Source: QWHO01 sp021404945 (GTDB lineage Bacteria > Vulcanimicrobiota > Xenobia > Xenobiales > QWHO01). Taken from it: 64,000 nucleotides of DNA. This document shows, piece after piece, positions 1 through 9,054 of the stretch. The notes under the pieces were generated by a model. The model was not told where the DNA came from, did no database searches, and saw only the letters and a program-made list of their open reading frames with translations. Position 1 is the first letter of the stretch. The number at the start of each line of letters is the position of its first letter. The stretch covers positions 124,001-188,000 of the forward strand of contig CAUJEN010000090.1 in the NCBI GenBank assembly GCA_963169765.1, given 5' to 3'. A program made the position numbers and the translations under genes.

Positions 1-414
1 GGCTCTTCGCTGGGCGGAGTGGTCTCCTTTTACACCGTGTGGGAGCATCCTGAGACCTTCGGCTCGGCTGCCTGCATGTCGAGCACATTCTCGTTCAAGG
101 ACGACCTGCTCGAGCGCGTGCTGACCGAAGAGCCGCCGGATGTTGGTTTCTATCTCGACAGTGGCTGGCCCGGCGACAACTATGAGACCACGGTCGGGAT
201 GGCGATGGCCCTCATCAGCCGCGGTTGGAGGGTGGGCCACAATCTGATTCACTTCGCCTTTCCGAAGGCCACGCACAGCGAGGCCGACTGGGGCTCGCGG
301 CTGCACCTTCCGCTGCAAGTCCTCTACGGGTCGGTGGCAAACTATAGCCGGCTCAAGAACCCGGTGCTGGGCGATCAGGCGCGCAAGACTCCCGCCCTGG
401 CCGGCAAGCGCTGA
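1..414 (+). CDS. Putative esterase, EntES/esterase D-like alpha/beta hydrolase (C-terminal part)
   Basis: The 5' part of this gene lies outside the window. The first codons read GSSLGG, a GxSxG nucleophile elbow whose central Ser is the codon at 7-9. An acidic residue in YLDSGWPGDNYE and the motif THSEADW supply the expected Asp and His of the catalytic triad; the His-(x)4-Trp pattern near the C-terminus is typical of the putative-esterase family (PF00756) that includes esterase D and enterobactin esterase-like enzymes. The product is likely a serine ester hydrolase, and the substrate cannot be told. The gene ends 57 bp before the CheB-CheR fusion, on the same strand. Confidence 0.8.
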   Translation, partial: GSSLGGVVSFYTVWEHPETFGSAACMSSTFSFKDDLLERVLTEEPPDVGFYLDSGWPGDNYETTVGMAMALISRGWRVGHNLIHFAFPKATHSEADWGSRLHLPLQVLYGSVANYSRLKNPVLGDQARKTPALAGKR

Positions 415-471
415 CCCGCTGACCCGGGTGACCTTGATCATCGAGGCTCCCGGAGCGATCTTCTAGACTGC

Positions 472-1926
472 ATGCCGAGGAAAGGAAGTCCCGATGGAGA
501 TCTGGCGCAGCCTGTCGGCCACGCCTGCGCCAGCACGCGACCGAACTACGTGGCCGGCATCGGCGCTTCGGCCGGAGGCCTGGAAGCCCTCAGGGAGCTC
601 CTGGCCTATCTGCCTCCCACGGGACAGGTGGCCTACGTGATCGCCCAGCACATGGGCGCTCCCGAGCAGGCCGAGCTGCTCGGACGATTGTTGGAGCGCG
701 GGGCGCGACTGCCGGTGGTGCTGGCTTCCACCGGCGATGCACTGCAAGCTGACCGGATTTACCTTCTTCCCGCCGGGGGCGACTTTGTGGTTCAAGCTGG
801 ACGGCTGCACGGGGTACCTCCTGCACCCGAGAGCCTTTCTCGCCCTTCGGTGAGCCGGCTGTTCGAATCCATGGCTCGAGCTTACGGCCCTCGAGCCATC
901 GGCATGATCGTGTCAGGAACGGGCTCGGACGGAGTGGCTGGATGCCGCGCCATTCGCGAGGCTGGCGGTCTGACCATCGCTCAGGAGCCCGGCACTGCGC
1001 GCTTCCCGGCCATGCCCCGGGCGGCCCAGGAGGCCGGGGTGGTGGATGAAGTTCTTTCTCCCCGGCAGATGGCCGAGCGACTGGCTGGCTTCGGCCCCCT
1101 CAAGGCCCTGAGTGACACCCCGCCAGAGCCAACCGACCAGCTTGACCGGATTCTGCAGCGCATCCGCCAGAAGACGGGTCTGGATTTTACCGGCTACAAA
1201 GAAGAGACGCTCCTGCGTCGCCTCAACACTCGTCTTGCAGCCTTGAAGCAGAGCTCCCTGCAGGCTTATCTTCATTGTCTGGACCGGGACTCGAGGGAAG
1301 CGGAGGTGATCGCAGGCCAGTTCCTGATCTCCCGTTCGTCTTTCTTTCGCGACCGGGATTGCTTCGCAGCTCTGGAGAAGCTGCTGGGGCAGCGCCTGGC
1401 CGAGCGGCCGGCCGAGCAACCCTTCCGGGTCTGGGTGCCCGGATGCGCGACCGGTGAGGAGTGCTACACGCTGGCCATCCTGGCCTGGCGAATCCTGAGA
1501 GACACGGGCCAGGGGGTCCAGATTCTGGGCACCGATCTCAACGCCGAGGCGCTGGAGCAGGCCCGGGAAGCTGTCTATCCGGCGAGTTCCCTGGAGGAGA
1601 CCGAGCCCGAGCTCAGGGACAGTTGCTTCACCAGAAGTGGGAGCAACTTCCAGGTCTTGCCAGCAGTCAAAGCGCTTTGTCAGTTCCGTCGCCACGACGT
1701 GGTCCACGAGCAGGCCCCACAGGATCTCGAGTTGATCAGCTGCCGTAACCTTTTGATCTACCTCAAGAGCGAGCTGCAACAACAACTCCTGATCCGGTTC
1801 CACGGCGCATTGCGCCGCGAGGGCCTTCTCTTCCTGGGTCTGTCGGAGACGGTGACGGTTGCTGCCGGGGCGCTCTTTCGGCCTCTGGACGCTGCCCACA
1901 AGATCTATCAACGGAGGTCTTCATGA
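472..1926 (+). CDS. CheB-CheR fusion: protein-glutamate methylesterase/methyltransferase
   Basis: 484 residues. The N-terminal half is a CheB methylesterase domain with the triad visible as Ser33 (GIGASAGG), His60 (AQHMG) and Asp153 (GTGSDG). From about residue 220 a CheR domain follows: helical N-terminal part, SAM-binding GCATGEECYTLA at about 324-335 and the ISCRNLLIYL motif near the C-terminus. Fused CheB-CheR proteins normally carry PAS and kinase parts downstream. Here the protein stops after CheR, lacks the CheB receiver domain, and its stop codon overlaps the next gene, a hybrid kinase, by 4 bp (ATGA). The two are therefore probably translated together and form one signalling unit. 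No chemoreceptor or cheA is in the window, so its methylation target is unknown. The annotated ATG has a poor ribosome site, so the exact start is uncertain. Confidence 0.9.
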   Translation: MPRKGSPDGDLAQPVGHACASTRPNYVAGIGASAGGLEALRELLAYLPPTGQVAYVIAQHMGAPEQAELLGRLLERGARLPVVLASTGDALQADRIYLLPAGGDFVVQAGRLHGVPPAPESLSRPSVSRLFESMARAYGPRAIGMIVSGTGSDGVAGCRAIREAGGLTIAQEPGTARFPAMPRAAQEAGVVDEVLSPRQMAERLAGFGPLKALSDTPPEPTDQLDRILQRIRQKTGLDFTGYKEETLLRRLNTRLAALKQSSLQAYLHCLDRDSREAEVIAGQFLISRSSFFRDRDCFAALEKLLGQRLAERPAEQPFRVWVPGCATGEECYTLAILAWRILRDTGQGVQILGTDLNAEALEQAREAVYPASSLEETEPELRDSCFTRSGSNFQVLPAVKALCQFRRHDVVHEQAPQDLELISCRNLLIYLKSELQQQLLIRFHGALRREGLLFLGLSETVTVAAGALFRPLDAAHKIYQRRSS

Positions 1927-4900
1927 CCCGACGCCTCGATTCGCTGAAACTGGACACCAAACTGTTGGTGGGCTTCGGTTTCTTGCTGGCCCTGATCTTG
2001 CTGATCGGCTTTCGGGCGATGCAGTCCCAACGAATCATCCATCGTGAGGCCGAGCGCATCTATCGCGAGGAGCTGAGAGGGATCTCCCACCTCAAACAGG
2101 CCAATATCAACCTGGTTAACATCGGCCGGTCCCTTCGGCACGCGATTCTGGCTCCCACTCAGGATGCCCGCCAGGCGAGCCTGGCCAGAATCGGGCAATT
2201 TCGGGTGGGGCTGCGCCGGGAGTTCGAGGAGGGCTCGGCCGACCTGGACCGCAGCAGCAAGATCGGACTGCTCGCCATCGAGTTTGAAGCCGTTCTTGAA
2301 GACTACCTGAAGGCCATTCAGGAGGTGATCTCCCGACTTGGCAAGCCTGGCGACGATCAGCGAGCTGCGATTGAGGAGATCTTCGATCCCCGTTTTGAAG
2401 CCCGGATCGATAACACCTACGAGCTTCTGGCCCGCATCGCCACACTGAGGGAGCAAGCGGCTCAGGAAGCGGCCGAGCGGGTCAGCCAGGTGACCGAATC
2501 CGGTCGCAAGACCGATCTGCTGATTCTGGCCCTGGCCTTTGCCGTCGCCACGAGTGGCGGCTTTCTCATCGCGACATCGGTGCGCCGCCCCATCGAGGAG
2601 CTTCGCAAGAGCGTGCTCGACCTGTCGCAGGGCAACCTCGAGGTGGTCGTGCCGGGAACAACCTACCACAATGAGATCGGTAGCCTGGCCCGCTCGGTGG
2701 TCGTCTTGCAGGAGAGTGCCCGGGCTCTCCAGGGGGAAGGATGGGCCAAGTCGCATCTGAGCACGCTCTCCACCCGGATGCAGGAGGCCGAGACTTTTCA
2801 GGAGATGGCACAGACGGTCTTGTCCGGCCTGGCTCCCTTGCTCGAGGTCGGGCACGCCGTCTTCTATCACTATGATCAGGCTGAGAAGCGGCTCAGGCTG
2901 CTGGCCAGCTACGGCTACCGCGAGCGCAAGAATCTCAGCCAATCCTTTGCCGTGGGGGAGGGCCTGGTGGGCCAGTGCGTGCTGGAAGGTCAGCCCATCA
3001 CCCTGACCCATCCGCCCCCCGACTACGTGCAGATCAATTCCGGACTCGGCCAGGCAGTGCCGTCCGCGATCACTGCCCTGCCCATCTTCCATGCCGACAC
3101 CGCGTTGGGCGTTTTAGAGCTGGCGGCCTTTCGGTCTCTGACCGCTCGTGAGCAGCTTCTGCTTGAAGGCCTGCTGCCCATTCTGGCCCTCAACCTGAGC
3201 AACCTGGCCCGCAGCCTGGACACCCAGCACCTGCTGGCCGAGACCCAGGCCCAGGCCCTGCGCATGGAGGCCCAGGCTGCTCAGCTCGAAGAGCAGGCGG
3301 TCGAGCTCGATGCTCAGCAGGCCGAGCTGAAGCAGACCGAGGAGTGGTATCGTCGCATCATCGAGTCTGCGCCCGAAAGCATGCTGGTGCTGGATGAGCA
3401 CTCCAAGATCGTTTTGTCGAATCCTCGCAGCGAGGCGACTTTCGGCTACCAGCCCGGCGAGCTGGTCGGCCTGTCTCTCTGCCAGCTGATGGAGAGCTCC
3501 GGGGACCTGAGTTTCGGCGTGGTCGAGCAGCGTTCGGGCCTGCGCAGGGACGGGTCTGTCTTCCCCCTGGAGGTCAGCCTCAGTAACCTGCCCAGCCTGG
3601 GAGGCAAGGGCACCTGCACCTGCGTCAGCCTGCGCGACGTCAGCGAGCGCGAGAAGGTCGCCGCGCAGCTGCGCCAGGCCATGCAGGCGGCCGAGGACGC
3701 GACCCGTATGAAGTCGGACTTCCTGGCCAACAAGAGCCACGAGATCCGAACTCCGATGAACGCCATCATCGGCATGGCACACCTGGCCTTGAAGACCGAG
3801 CTCAATGCGCGCCAGCGAGACTATCTGAGCAAGATCCAGCAGTCGGGCCAGCACCTGCTGGGAATCATCAACGACATTCTGGACTTCTCCAAGATCGAAG
3901 CGGGCCGATTGACCATCGAGGAAGCCGACTTCAACCTCGAGGACATGCTGACCAGCGTCTCCACTCTGGTCTCCGAGAAGGCTGCCGCCAAAGGACTGGA
4001 GCTGGTCTTCCGGGTCGCCCCCGACCTGCCCAGCGCGCTGACGGGAGACTCGCTGCGGCTCGGCCAGATCTTGATCAATTATTCCAACAACGCGGTCAAG
4101 TTCACCGACAAAGGCGAGATCGTGATCGACGTGCGCGCTCTGGAGCAGACGGATCATGACGTCCTGATCAAGGCCTCGGTTCAGGACACGGGGGTGGGTC
4201 TGACCGCCGAGCAGATGGCCCGCCTCTTCCAGTCGTTCCAACAGGCGGATACCTCCACCAGCCGCAAGTACGGTGGCACCGGCCTGGGCCTGGCCATCTC
4301 CAAGCAGTTGGCCCACCTGATGGGGGGCGAGGTGGGCGTGGAGAGCCAGGTCGGCAAGGGCAGCACCTTCTGGTTCACGGCCAGGCTGCGCAAATCGGCC
4401 GCGGTGGCTCGCAAGCGCGTGCTGGCTCCGGAGCTGCGGGGGCGCCGGGTGTTGGTGGTGGACGACAACGAGGCGGCCCGCCGACTGCTCGACGATCTGC
4501 TCAGCGGGATGCATTTGACGGTCGATCAGGTCGCCAGTGGGGCCGAAGCAGTGGACGAGGTGGGTCGGGCGGCAAAGACCGGCCATCCCTACGAGATCGT
4601 CTTCCTGGACTGGCGCATGCCGGGCATGGACGGCATCCAGACCGCTCACGCCATCCGGGCTCTGGGCTTGGAGAGGCCGCCCCACCTGATCATGGTGACC
4701 GCTTACGCTCGGGAGGAGGTCATGCAGGAAGCCGAGCAGGCTGGTCTGGAGGAGTTCCTGCTCAAGCCGGTCACTGCCTCGACCTTGTTTGACAGCGTGG
4801 GCCGGGTGCTCGGAGGGGCTGGCGAGAGCCACCCGCCGCAGCCCTCGGGCCAAACAAGCGGGGCTCAGTTGAGCCAGCTTCGCGGAGCGCGCGTACTGCT

Positions 4901-5483
4901 GGTGGAAGACAACGAGCTCAATCAGGAGGTGGCCCTGGGTCTTCTGGCCGAGGGCGGCTTGCTGGTGGACGTGGCCGACAACGGTCAGAAGGCTGTCGAG
5001 ATGGTCCAGCAGCGCCCCTACGAGCTGGTTTTGATGGACATGCAGATGCCGGTCATGGACGGAGTGACGGCCACCCGGGAGATCCGCAAGCTCAAGCGCT
5101 ACCAGAGCCTGCCCATCGTGGCCATGACGGCCAACGCCATGCAGCAAGATCGCGATCGCTGCGTGGAGGCCGGGATGAATGACCACCTGGCCAAGCCGGT
5201 CGAGCCCGAGGAGCTGTACCGGCTGCTCTTCAAATACCTGGGCGGGCGCGCTCAGGCTGTCTCTTCGAACGCGGCCGACCCTGAGAAGGCGGCTGCGTTG
5301 CTCAAGGAGCTGGCCGAGAAGCTCGCCAGCGGCGACGGCGATTCGGCCGATCTGGTGCGGACCAACGCCGGGCTGCTTCAGACGGTGTTGGGAGCCGATG
5401 TCTACCAGAAGCTGGATGGCCTGACCGCCGGATTCGATTTCGACCAGGCCCTGGCGCTGATCCAGCCGGCGACAGGTTCCTGA
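1923..5483 (+). CDS. Hybrid sensor histidine kinase (TM-HAMP-GAF-PAS-HisKA-HATPase-REC-REC)
   Basis: 1186 residues. A TM helix at about 15-30, a helical periplasmic sensor region, a second TM at about 200-220 and HAMP anchor it in the inner membrane. A GAF-like domain (about 280-430), a coiled coil rich in Glu/Gln/Ala, and a PAS domain (about 475-575) follow. The dimerisation domain has SHEIRTPMNAI with phospho-acceptor His606. ATP-binding N and G boxes follow (NYSNNAVKFT, GGTGLGLAI). Two receivers have Asp896 (FLDWRMPGMDG) and Asp1039 (LMDMQMPVMDG). The last 70 residues are Ala/Leu-rich and lack the histidine of an Hpt domain, unlike the paralogue at 22738-26352, so phosphate must go to an external Hpt or the relay ends here. 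The usual ANMSHE is ANKSHE. Overlaps the CheB-CheR gene by 4 bp. Confidence 0.93.
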   Translation: MTRRLDSLKLDTKLLVGFGFLLALILLIGFRAMQSQRIIHREAERIYREELRGISHLKQANINLVNIGRSLRHAILAPTQDARQASLARIGQFRVGLRREFEEGSADLDRSSKIGLLAIEFEAVLEDYLKAIQEVISRLGKPGDDQRAAIEEIFDPRFEARIDNTYELLARIATLREQAAQEAAERVSQVTESGRKTDLLILALAFAVATSGGFLIATSVRRPIEELRKSVLDLSQGNLEVVVPGTTYHNEIGSLARSVVVLQESARALQGEGWAKSHLSTLSTRMQEAETFQEMAQTVLSGLAPLLEVGHAVFYHYDQAEKRLRLLASYGYRERKNLSQSFAVGEGLVGQCVLEGQPITLTHPPPDYVQINSGLGQAVPSAITALPIFHADTALGVLELAAFRSLTAREQLLLEGLLPILALNLSNLARSLDTQHLLAETQAQALRMEAQAAQLEEQAVELDAQQAELKQTEEWYRRIIESAPESMLVLDEHSKIVLSNPRSEATFGYQPGELVGLSLCQLMESSGDLSFGVVEQRSGLRRDGSVFPLEVSLSNLPSLGGKGTCTCVSLRDVSEREKVAAQLRQAMQAAEDATRMKSDFLANKSHEIRTPMNAIIGMAHLALKTELNARQRDYLSKIQQSGQHLLGIINDILDFSKIEAGRLTIEEADFNLEDMLTSVSTLVSEKAAAKGLELVFRVAPDLPSALTGDSLRLGQILINYSNNAVKFTDKGEIVIDVRALEQTDHDVLIKASVQDTGVGLTAEQMARLFQSFQQADTSTSRKYGGTGLGLAISKQLAHLMGGEVGVESQVGKGSTFWFTARLRKSAAVARKRVLAPELRGRRVLVVDDNEAARRLLDDLLSGMHLTVDQVASGAEAVDEVGRAAKTGHPYEIVFLDWRMPGMDGIQTAHAIRALGLERPPHLIMVTAYAREEVMQEAEQAGLEEFLLKPVTASTLFDSVGRVLGGAGESHPPQPSGQTSGAQLSQLRGARVLLVEDNELNQEVALGLLAEGGLLVDVADNGQKAVEMVQQRPYELVLMDMQMPVMDGVTATREIRKLKRYQSLPIVAMTANAMQQDRDRCVEAGMNDHLAKPVEPEELYRLLFKYLGGRAQAVSSNAADPEKAAALLKELAEKLASGDGDSADLVRTNAGLLQTVLGADVYQKLDGLTAGFDFDQALALIQPATGS

Positions 5484-5514
5484 CCTTCGGCCTGCGAATG
5501 CCAGGGCTGCTCGC

Positions 5515-6819
5515 ATGACCTGGCTCCAGCGCTATCGCTACCGGCATTTCTTGTCCAACTCCATGTGGGTCAGCTCCACGCTCGGGCTCATCCTGGCGCT
5601 GGCCTCTCATCGTGTCCTGTACCTGGTCAGTCGTGCCATGGGCTGGCACGCGGCCACGGAGCCCGATGCTGCTCGCGCTGTCATCGGGGCCATGTCCTCG
5701 TCTCTCTTGACGTTCATCGTCTTCGTGTCGTCTGCTCTGCTGGTAGCGGTGCAACTGGCCAGCGCCCAGTTGTCCCCCCGCATCATCGCCCTGGCCCTCA
5801 AAGAGCCTGGAACTCGGATATGTCTGGGCATCTTCGTGTTCAACTTTACTTTCAGCCTGGCTGTGCTCTCGCGCATCGGCTCGCAGACTCCGCTGATCGA
5901 GCTGCAGGTTTGCATCTGGAGCAGCCTTGGCTCCATTATCGTCTTTCTCTACATGGTGGATCGACTGGCCAGGTCTCTTCGTCCCATCTCCATTCTGACG
6001 ATGATCGCGGGCAAAGGGGCCGAAGTGATTAAAAGCGTCTACCCGTTGATGCTCGATGAAGGCCCACGGGCGGTCTCGCAGTCTCTTCCTGACCCGAGCA
6101 CGGCCCTGGTGGTGGAGCACATCGGGCGCTCGAGCGTCTTGCTGGCCTTTGACCAGGAGGGGCTGCTCACCCTGGCCAGCCAGGAAAACGCAATCATCGA
6201 GCTGATGCCGCAGGTTGGTGATTTCGTGGTGCACGGGGACGGTCTGTTCCGGATTTATGGCTCGACTCGCCTCTCCCCCGACGTCTTGAGACGCTGCCTG
6301 GCCCTGGGGGACGAGCGCACCATGGAGCAAGATCCCGCATTTGCCTTTCGCATCATCGTGGACGTGGCCTGCCGGGCTCTGTCGCGGGCCATCAACGATC
6401 CGACGACCGGGGTGCTGGCCCTGGATCAGGTCCATCTGTTGCTTCGCCTCACGGGGCTTCGCCGGCTCGATACCGGCTGCGTTTCTGACAGTCAAGGCCG
6501 GTTGCGGTTGGTCTTTCGCACCCCTGACTGGGAAGACTTCGTCTGGCTCGGGTTGGCCGAGATTCGTCAGTTCGGCGGGGGAAACATCCAGATCGCAAGG
6601 CGGATGCGAGCGCTGCTCGAGCACCTTCTCAAAGTGATGCCGCCGGGGCGACAGCCGGCCCTGCGTGAGCAGCTGGAACTGCTCGACCGTTCGGTGGCTC
6701 GTAGCTTTCCAGACGTTGAGGACCGAGAGCAGGCCAGCCTCAAAGATTTGCAGGGCCTGGGCGGATCGGCCGCCCCGGCCCTGCAGGTCGAGCAACAGAC
6801 TGGCTCAGCGCCAGTTTGA
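5515..6819 (+). CDS. DUF2254 family predicted membrane protein
   Basis: 434 residues. Four hydrophobic helices lie in the first 155 residues (about 18-37, 60-80, 102-120, 133-152), followed by a soluble C-terminal domain with the family hallmark CRALSRAINDPTTGVLALDQ at about 286-305. This layout fits DUF2254 (COG4325) inner-membrane proteins of unknown function. It starts 31 bp after the hybrid kinase on the same strand and may be cotranscribed with it. The last codons overlap the convergent gene at 6805 by 15 bp. Function is not known for the family, so none is proposed. Confidence 0.85.
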   Translation: MTWLQRYRYRHFLSNSMWVSSTLGLILALASHRVLYLVSRAMGWHAATEPDAARAVIGAMSSSLLTFIVFVSSALLVAVQLASAQLSPRIIALALKEPGTRICLGIFVFNFTFSLAVLSRIGSQTPLIELQVCIWSSLGSIIVFLYMVDRLARSLRPISILTMIAGKGAEVIKSVYPLMLDEGPRAVSQSLPDPSTALVVEHIGRSSVLLAFDQEGLLTLASQENAIIELMPQVGDFVVHGDGLFRIYGSTRLSPDVLRRCLALGDERTMEQDPAFAFRIIVDVACRALSRAINDPTTGVLALDQVHLLLRLTGLRRLDTGCVSDSQGRLRLVFRTPDWEDFVWLGLAEIRQFGGGNIQIARRMRALLEHLLKVMPPGRQPALREQLELLDRSVARSFPDVEDREQASLKDLQGLGGSAAPALQVEQQTGSAPV

Positions 6820-7770
6820 GAGCACTCGCTCGAGCTTGGACAGTTTCTGGTCTCCTTCGAAGGCCGCTTCCACGTTCCCGGCCCGCATCAGGAGCCGGTT
6901 CGGGGTGGACTTCACGGTCACTTCACCGAGCTTGCGAGTGGAGGACTTGCCGATCTGAGCGTCTCGGACCGAGCTCTTGAGGCCGGACGTGTCCGACAGA
7001 GGCCACCCCTTGCCGGCGATGACGACCCGGGTGGTGGTCTTGTGCTTCTGGAAGATCACCTTCTGACCGCGCGAATCCAGCATTCCGATGTCCTGGGGCA
7101 GCTTGCTGGCACGCCGGGGGGTCGGCTTGGACAGGCTGGAGACCCCGAACGGCCCCGGTACAACACCGGGAGCCGAGGGGGGAGTGAAGGTCTGGCTGCT
7201 GGCCTGGGGTGGCTGGAAGGTGGTCGAGGAGGCTGTAGGGGGCTGGAAGGTAGGGCCCTGGAACGTGGTGTTCCCGGGAGGAGGAGGCGGCTCGAAGGTA
7301 TTGGTCGCGGTGGTGGGCGGCTGGAAGGTGGGCGGGCTGAAGGTTTGTTGCTGACCCACCTGTTTGCCCGGGTCGCCGTACTTGTTGACCATCGTGGAGG
7401 CCGCCGGGGCCCGCCGGGGAGGGGGCGTCACGGCGGTTGGAAGCGGAGGATGGGAGGGATCGGTCACGACCGCCCCGTGCCCGAGCCACACGACCTGATC
7501 GCCCCGAGCCGGCTGGGCGGAGGAAAGGCCAGTCGTGAGCATGGCCTGCTCGCCGCTGACCTCGATCACCCGGGCCTGGCAGAGCTCTCTGCCGTTGCGT
7601 CGGATCGAGACTCGATCGCCTGGAGCCAGACTGTTGGACATCACCCGAGCCACCCAGTAGGGGCTGCGCGGGCTTTGACTCAGGCTGCCGACGGTCTGGC
7701 CCTGCTCTGGAACCAGGGCCAGCGTCGCCAGTGAGAGAGCCAGCAGAAGAAGCGCAATCATTCTTTTCAT
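6805..7770 (-). CDS. Secreted protein with Pro/Thr-rich linker, unknown function
   Basis: 321 residues from the ATG at 7770 (MKRMIALLLLALS), which gives a clear Sec signal peptide. A TTG 21 bp upstream is also in frame. After the signal comes a small domain with SPYWVARVMSNSLAPGDRV and RARVIEVSGEQAMLTTG-like beta strands, then a Pro/Thr/Phe-rich linker of imperfect repeats (FQPPT, FTPPS, FEPPP; about residues 145-220) and a conserved-looking C-terminal domain of about 100 residues (KLPQDIGMLDSRGQKVIFQ). I do not recognise the family. The linker suggests an extracytoplasmic, possibly envelope-bound protein. It is divergent from the DUF3300 operon, with the FNR-like sites between them. Confidence 0.7.
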   Translation of the reverse strand: MKRMIALLLLALSLATLALVPEQGQTVGSLSQSPRSPYWVARVMSNSLAPGDRVSIRRNGRELCQARVIEVSGEQAMLTTGLSSAQPARGDQVVWLGHGAVVTDPSHPPLPTAVTPPPRRAPAASTMVNKYGDPGKQVGQQQTFSPPTFQPPTTATNTFEPPPPPGNTTFQGPTFQPPTASSTTFQPPQASSQTFTPPSAPGVVPGPFGVSSLSKPTPRRASKLPQDIGMLDSRGQKVIFQKHKTTTRVVIAGKGWPLSDTSGLKSSVRDAQIGKSSTRKLGEVTVKSTPNRLLMRAGNVEAAFEGDQKLSKLERVLSNWR

Positions 7771-7808
7771 AGCATGGTCATGGTGCGTCAATTGTGGGCT
7801 CTGGTCGA

Positions 7809-7820
7809 TGATCTAGATCA
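7809..7820. promoter_or_regulatory. FNR/CRP-type palindrome (site 1)
   Basis: TGATCTAGATCA is a perfect palindrome of the TGAT-N4-ATCA form recognised by FNR-type members of the CRP/FNR family. It lies between the secreted-protein gene (minus strand) and the DUF3300 operon, 72 bp centre to centre upstream of site 2. No good -10 lies at the class II distance from it on either strand, so it may be an auxiliary site. The regulator itself is not in this window. Confidence 0.45.
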
Positions 7821-7880
7821 TTCTGGCTCCGTGTGCGAGAGGGGTTCCTCTGGGCGGGGAGAACCACGGGACCGCTTCAC

Positions 7881-7921
7881 TGATTCAGATCATAGCCGGA
7901 CCCCGCGGTGCCCGCTACCGT
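7881..7921 (+). promoter_or_regulatory. Class II FNR-like promoter of the DUF3300/DUF2950 operon (site 2)
   Basis: TGATTCAGATCA at 7881-7892 (TGAT-N4-ATCA) is followed by TACCGT at 7916-7921. If TACCGT is the -10 element, transcription would start at 7928 and the palindrome would be centred at -41.5, the standard class II FNR position. The 18-bp string TGATTCAGATCATAGCCG recurs exactly at 16501-16518, where the -10 at the same spacing is TAGAAT. The reading start at 7972 has a strong ribosome site (AGGAGG) and leaves a leader of about 44 nt. Confidence 0.55.
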
Positions 7922-7971
7922 GGGCATATTCAGTCAGCCAGGGAAGTGGGTTCCTGGCACCAGGAGGTAGG

Positions 7972-9054
7972 ATGTTCCTCAGATGTTGGGCAGCGATCGT
8001 GCTGGCCCTGTTCCTGAGCGGTCCCCTGAAGGCACAGGTGACCGCTGACCAGTACAGCGACGCAGAGCTCGAGCAACTCGTCGAGCCCGTTGCGCTCTAC
8101 CCGGATGCCCTTTTGACGCACGTTCTGACAGGCTCGACCGAGCCCACCCAGTTGCGCACCGCGCTCGAGTTGAGTAAATCCGGAGGATCGCCCGGCTCGG
8201 ACATGGCCCCTTCGGTCCAGGCCTTGATGGAGTTCCCCGACGTGCTGGCCATGATGGTGGACAACACCCAGTGGACCGACGCCATCGGCTACGCCGTGGC
8301 CAACCAGGAGGACGATGTGCTGCGGGCGGTCCAGCAGGTTCGGAGCAAGGTCCAGGCGGCCGGTAACCTTCAGTCCTCCGACCAGATGCAGGTCAGCCAG
8401 GAAGGGGACGTGATCGTGATCCAGTCCCCTTCCGAGGATCAGGTCTACGTCCCGAGCTACGATACCTCGGCGATGTACGCCACCGGCGCTCTGCTGACGT
8501 ACGGCACCGCGGTGGCGGTGCGGAACGCTTACTGGAGCGGCGCCTGCGACTGGCACCAGGGCATCTATTACGGTGCTCCCGGCGCTTATCGCGGCTACCG
8601 ATACGGGAGCTATCCGCCCGGAGCGGCGGCCTGGGCTCCCCGGCCGGCTCCCTATGCGGGACGTGCGGCTGCCTACCCCGGCAGGGTCAACAATGTCAAC
8701 GTGAACCGCGTCAACGTCAACAACTACAATGCGGCTCGGGTCAACACCGTGCGTCCGGCCGGCGCTGCCAATGCCTACCGGCCGGCAACGGCGCAACCTC
8801 GACCGGCTGGCGCCGCCAATGCCTATCGCCCGGCTACGGCCCAACCTCGACCGGCCGGCGCCGCCAACGCCTATCGCCCGGCCACCCGGCCGCCGGCTCC
8901 GCAATCCGGTCTGACCGGGGGGTATTCCAGCGGCCTGAACTACTCACGAGGCGTCGACGCACGCCAGGCCAGCGCGCGCGGACAAAGCAGCATGAGCTCC
9001 AGCCCCAGCATGCGCGGGGGTGGGGGAATGCGTGGCGGAGGAGGTCGCAGATGA
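7972..9054 (+). CDS. DUF3300 domain secreted protein, copy A
   Basis: 360 residues from ATG 7972, chosen because AGGAGG lies 6 bp upstream and a signal peptide (MFLRCWAAIVLALFLSG) follows at once; the frame is open further upstream but that part has no coding look. The N-terminal half carries the DUF3300 signature: ALYPDALLTHVL, ALMEFPDVLAMM, DAIGYAVANQEDDVLRAVQQ and YVPSYD. The second half is low complexity: an Asn/Val-rich stretch, then three 16-residue repeats with the core AGAANAYRPAT and a Gly/Ser/Met tail. The product is probably an exported envelope protein of unknown role. First gene of a five-gene operon; its stop overlaps the DUF2950 start by 4 bp (ATGA). Confidence 0.88.
   Translation: MFLRCWAAIVLALFLSGPLKAQVTADQYSDAELEQLVEPVALYPDALLTHVLTGSTEPTQLRTALELSKSGGSPGSDMAPSVQALMEFPDVLAMMVDNTQWTDAIGYAVANQEDDVLRAVQQVRSKVQAAGNLQSSDQMQVSQEGDVIVIQSPSEDQVYVPSYDTSAMYATGALLTYGTAVAVRNAYWSGACDWHQGIYYGAPGAYRGYRYGSYPPGAAAWAPRPAPYAGRAAAYPGRVNNVNVNRVNVNNYNAARVNTVRPAGAANAYRPATAQPRPAGAANAYRPATAQPRPAGAANAYRPATRPPAPQSGLTGGYSSGLNYSRGVDARQASARGQSSMSSSPSMRGGGGMRGGGGRR
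8752..8889 (+). repeat. 48-bp in-frame tandem repeat, about 3 units
   Basis: Units begin at 8752, 8800 and 8848. Each encodes RPAGAANAYRPATAQP with a few silent changes (for example CCTACCGGCC against CCTATCGCCC), so the protein repeat is kept while the DNA drifts. It lies inside the DUF3300 copy A coding region. Confidence 0.85.

Noticed and set aside
3114..5516. 800-codon open frame on the minus strand opposite the first hybrid kinase
   Set aside because: It is the antisense shadow of a clear multi-domain kinase; GC-rich third positions keep the opposite frame open. It shows no domain motifs and His/Gln/Leu-biased composition.
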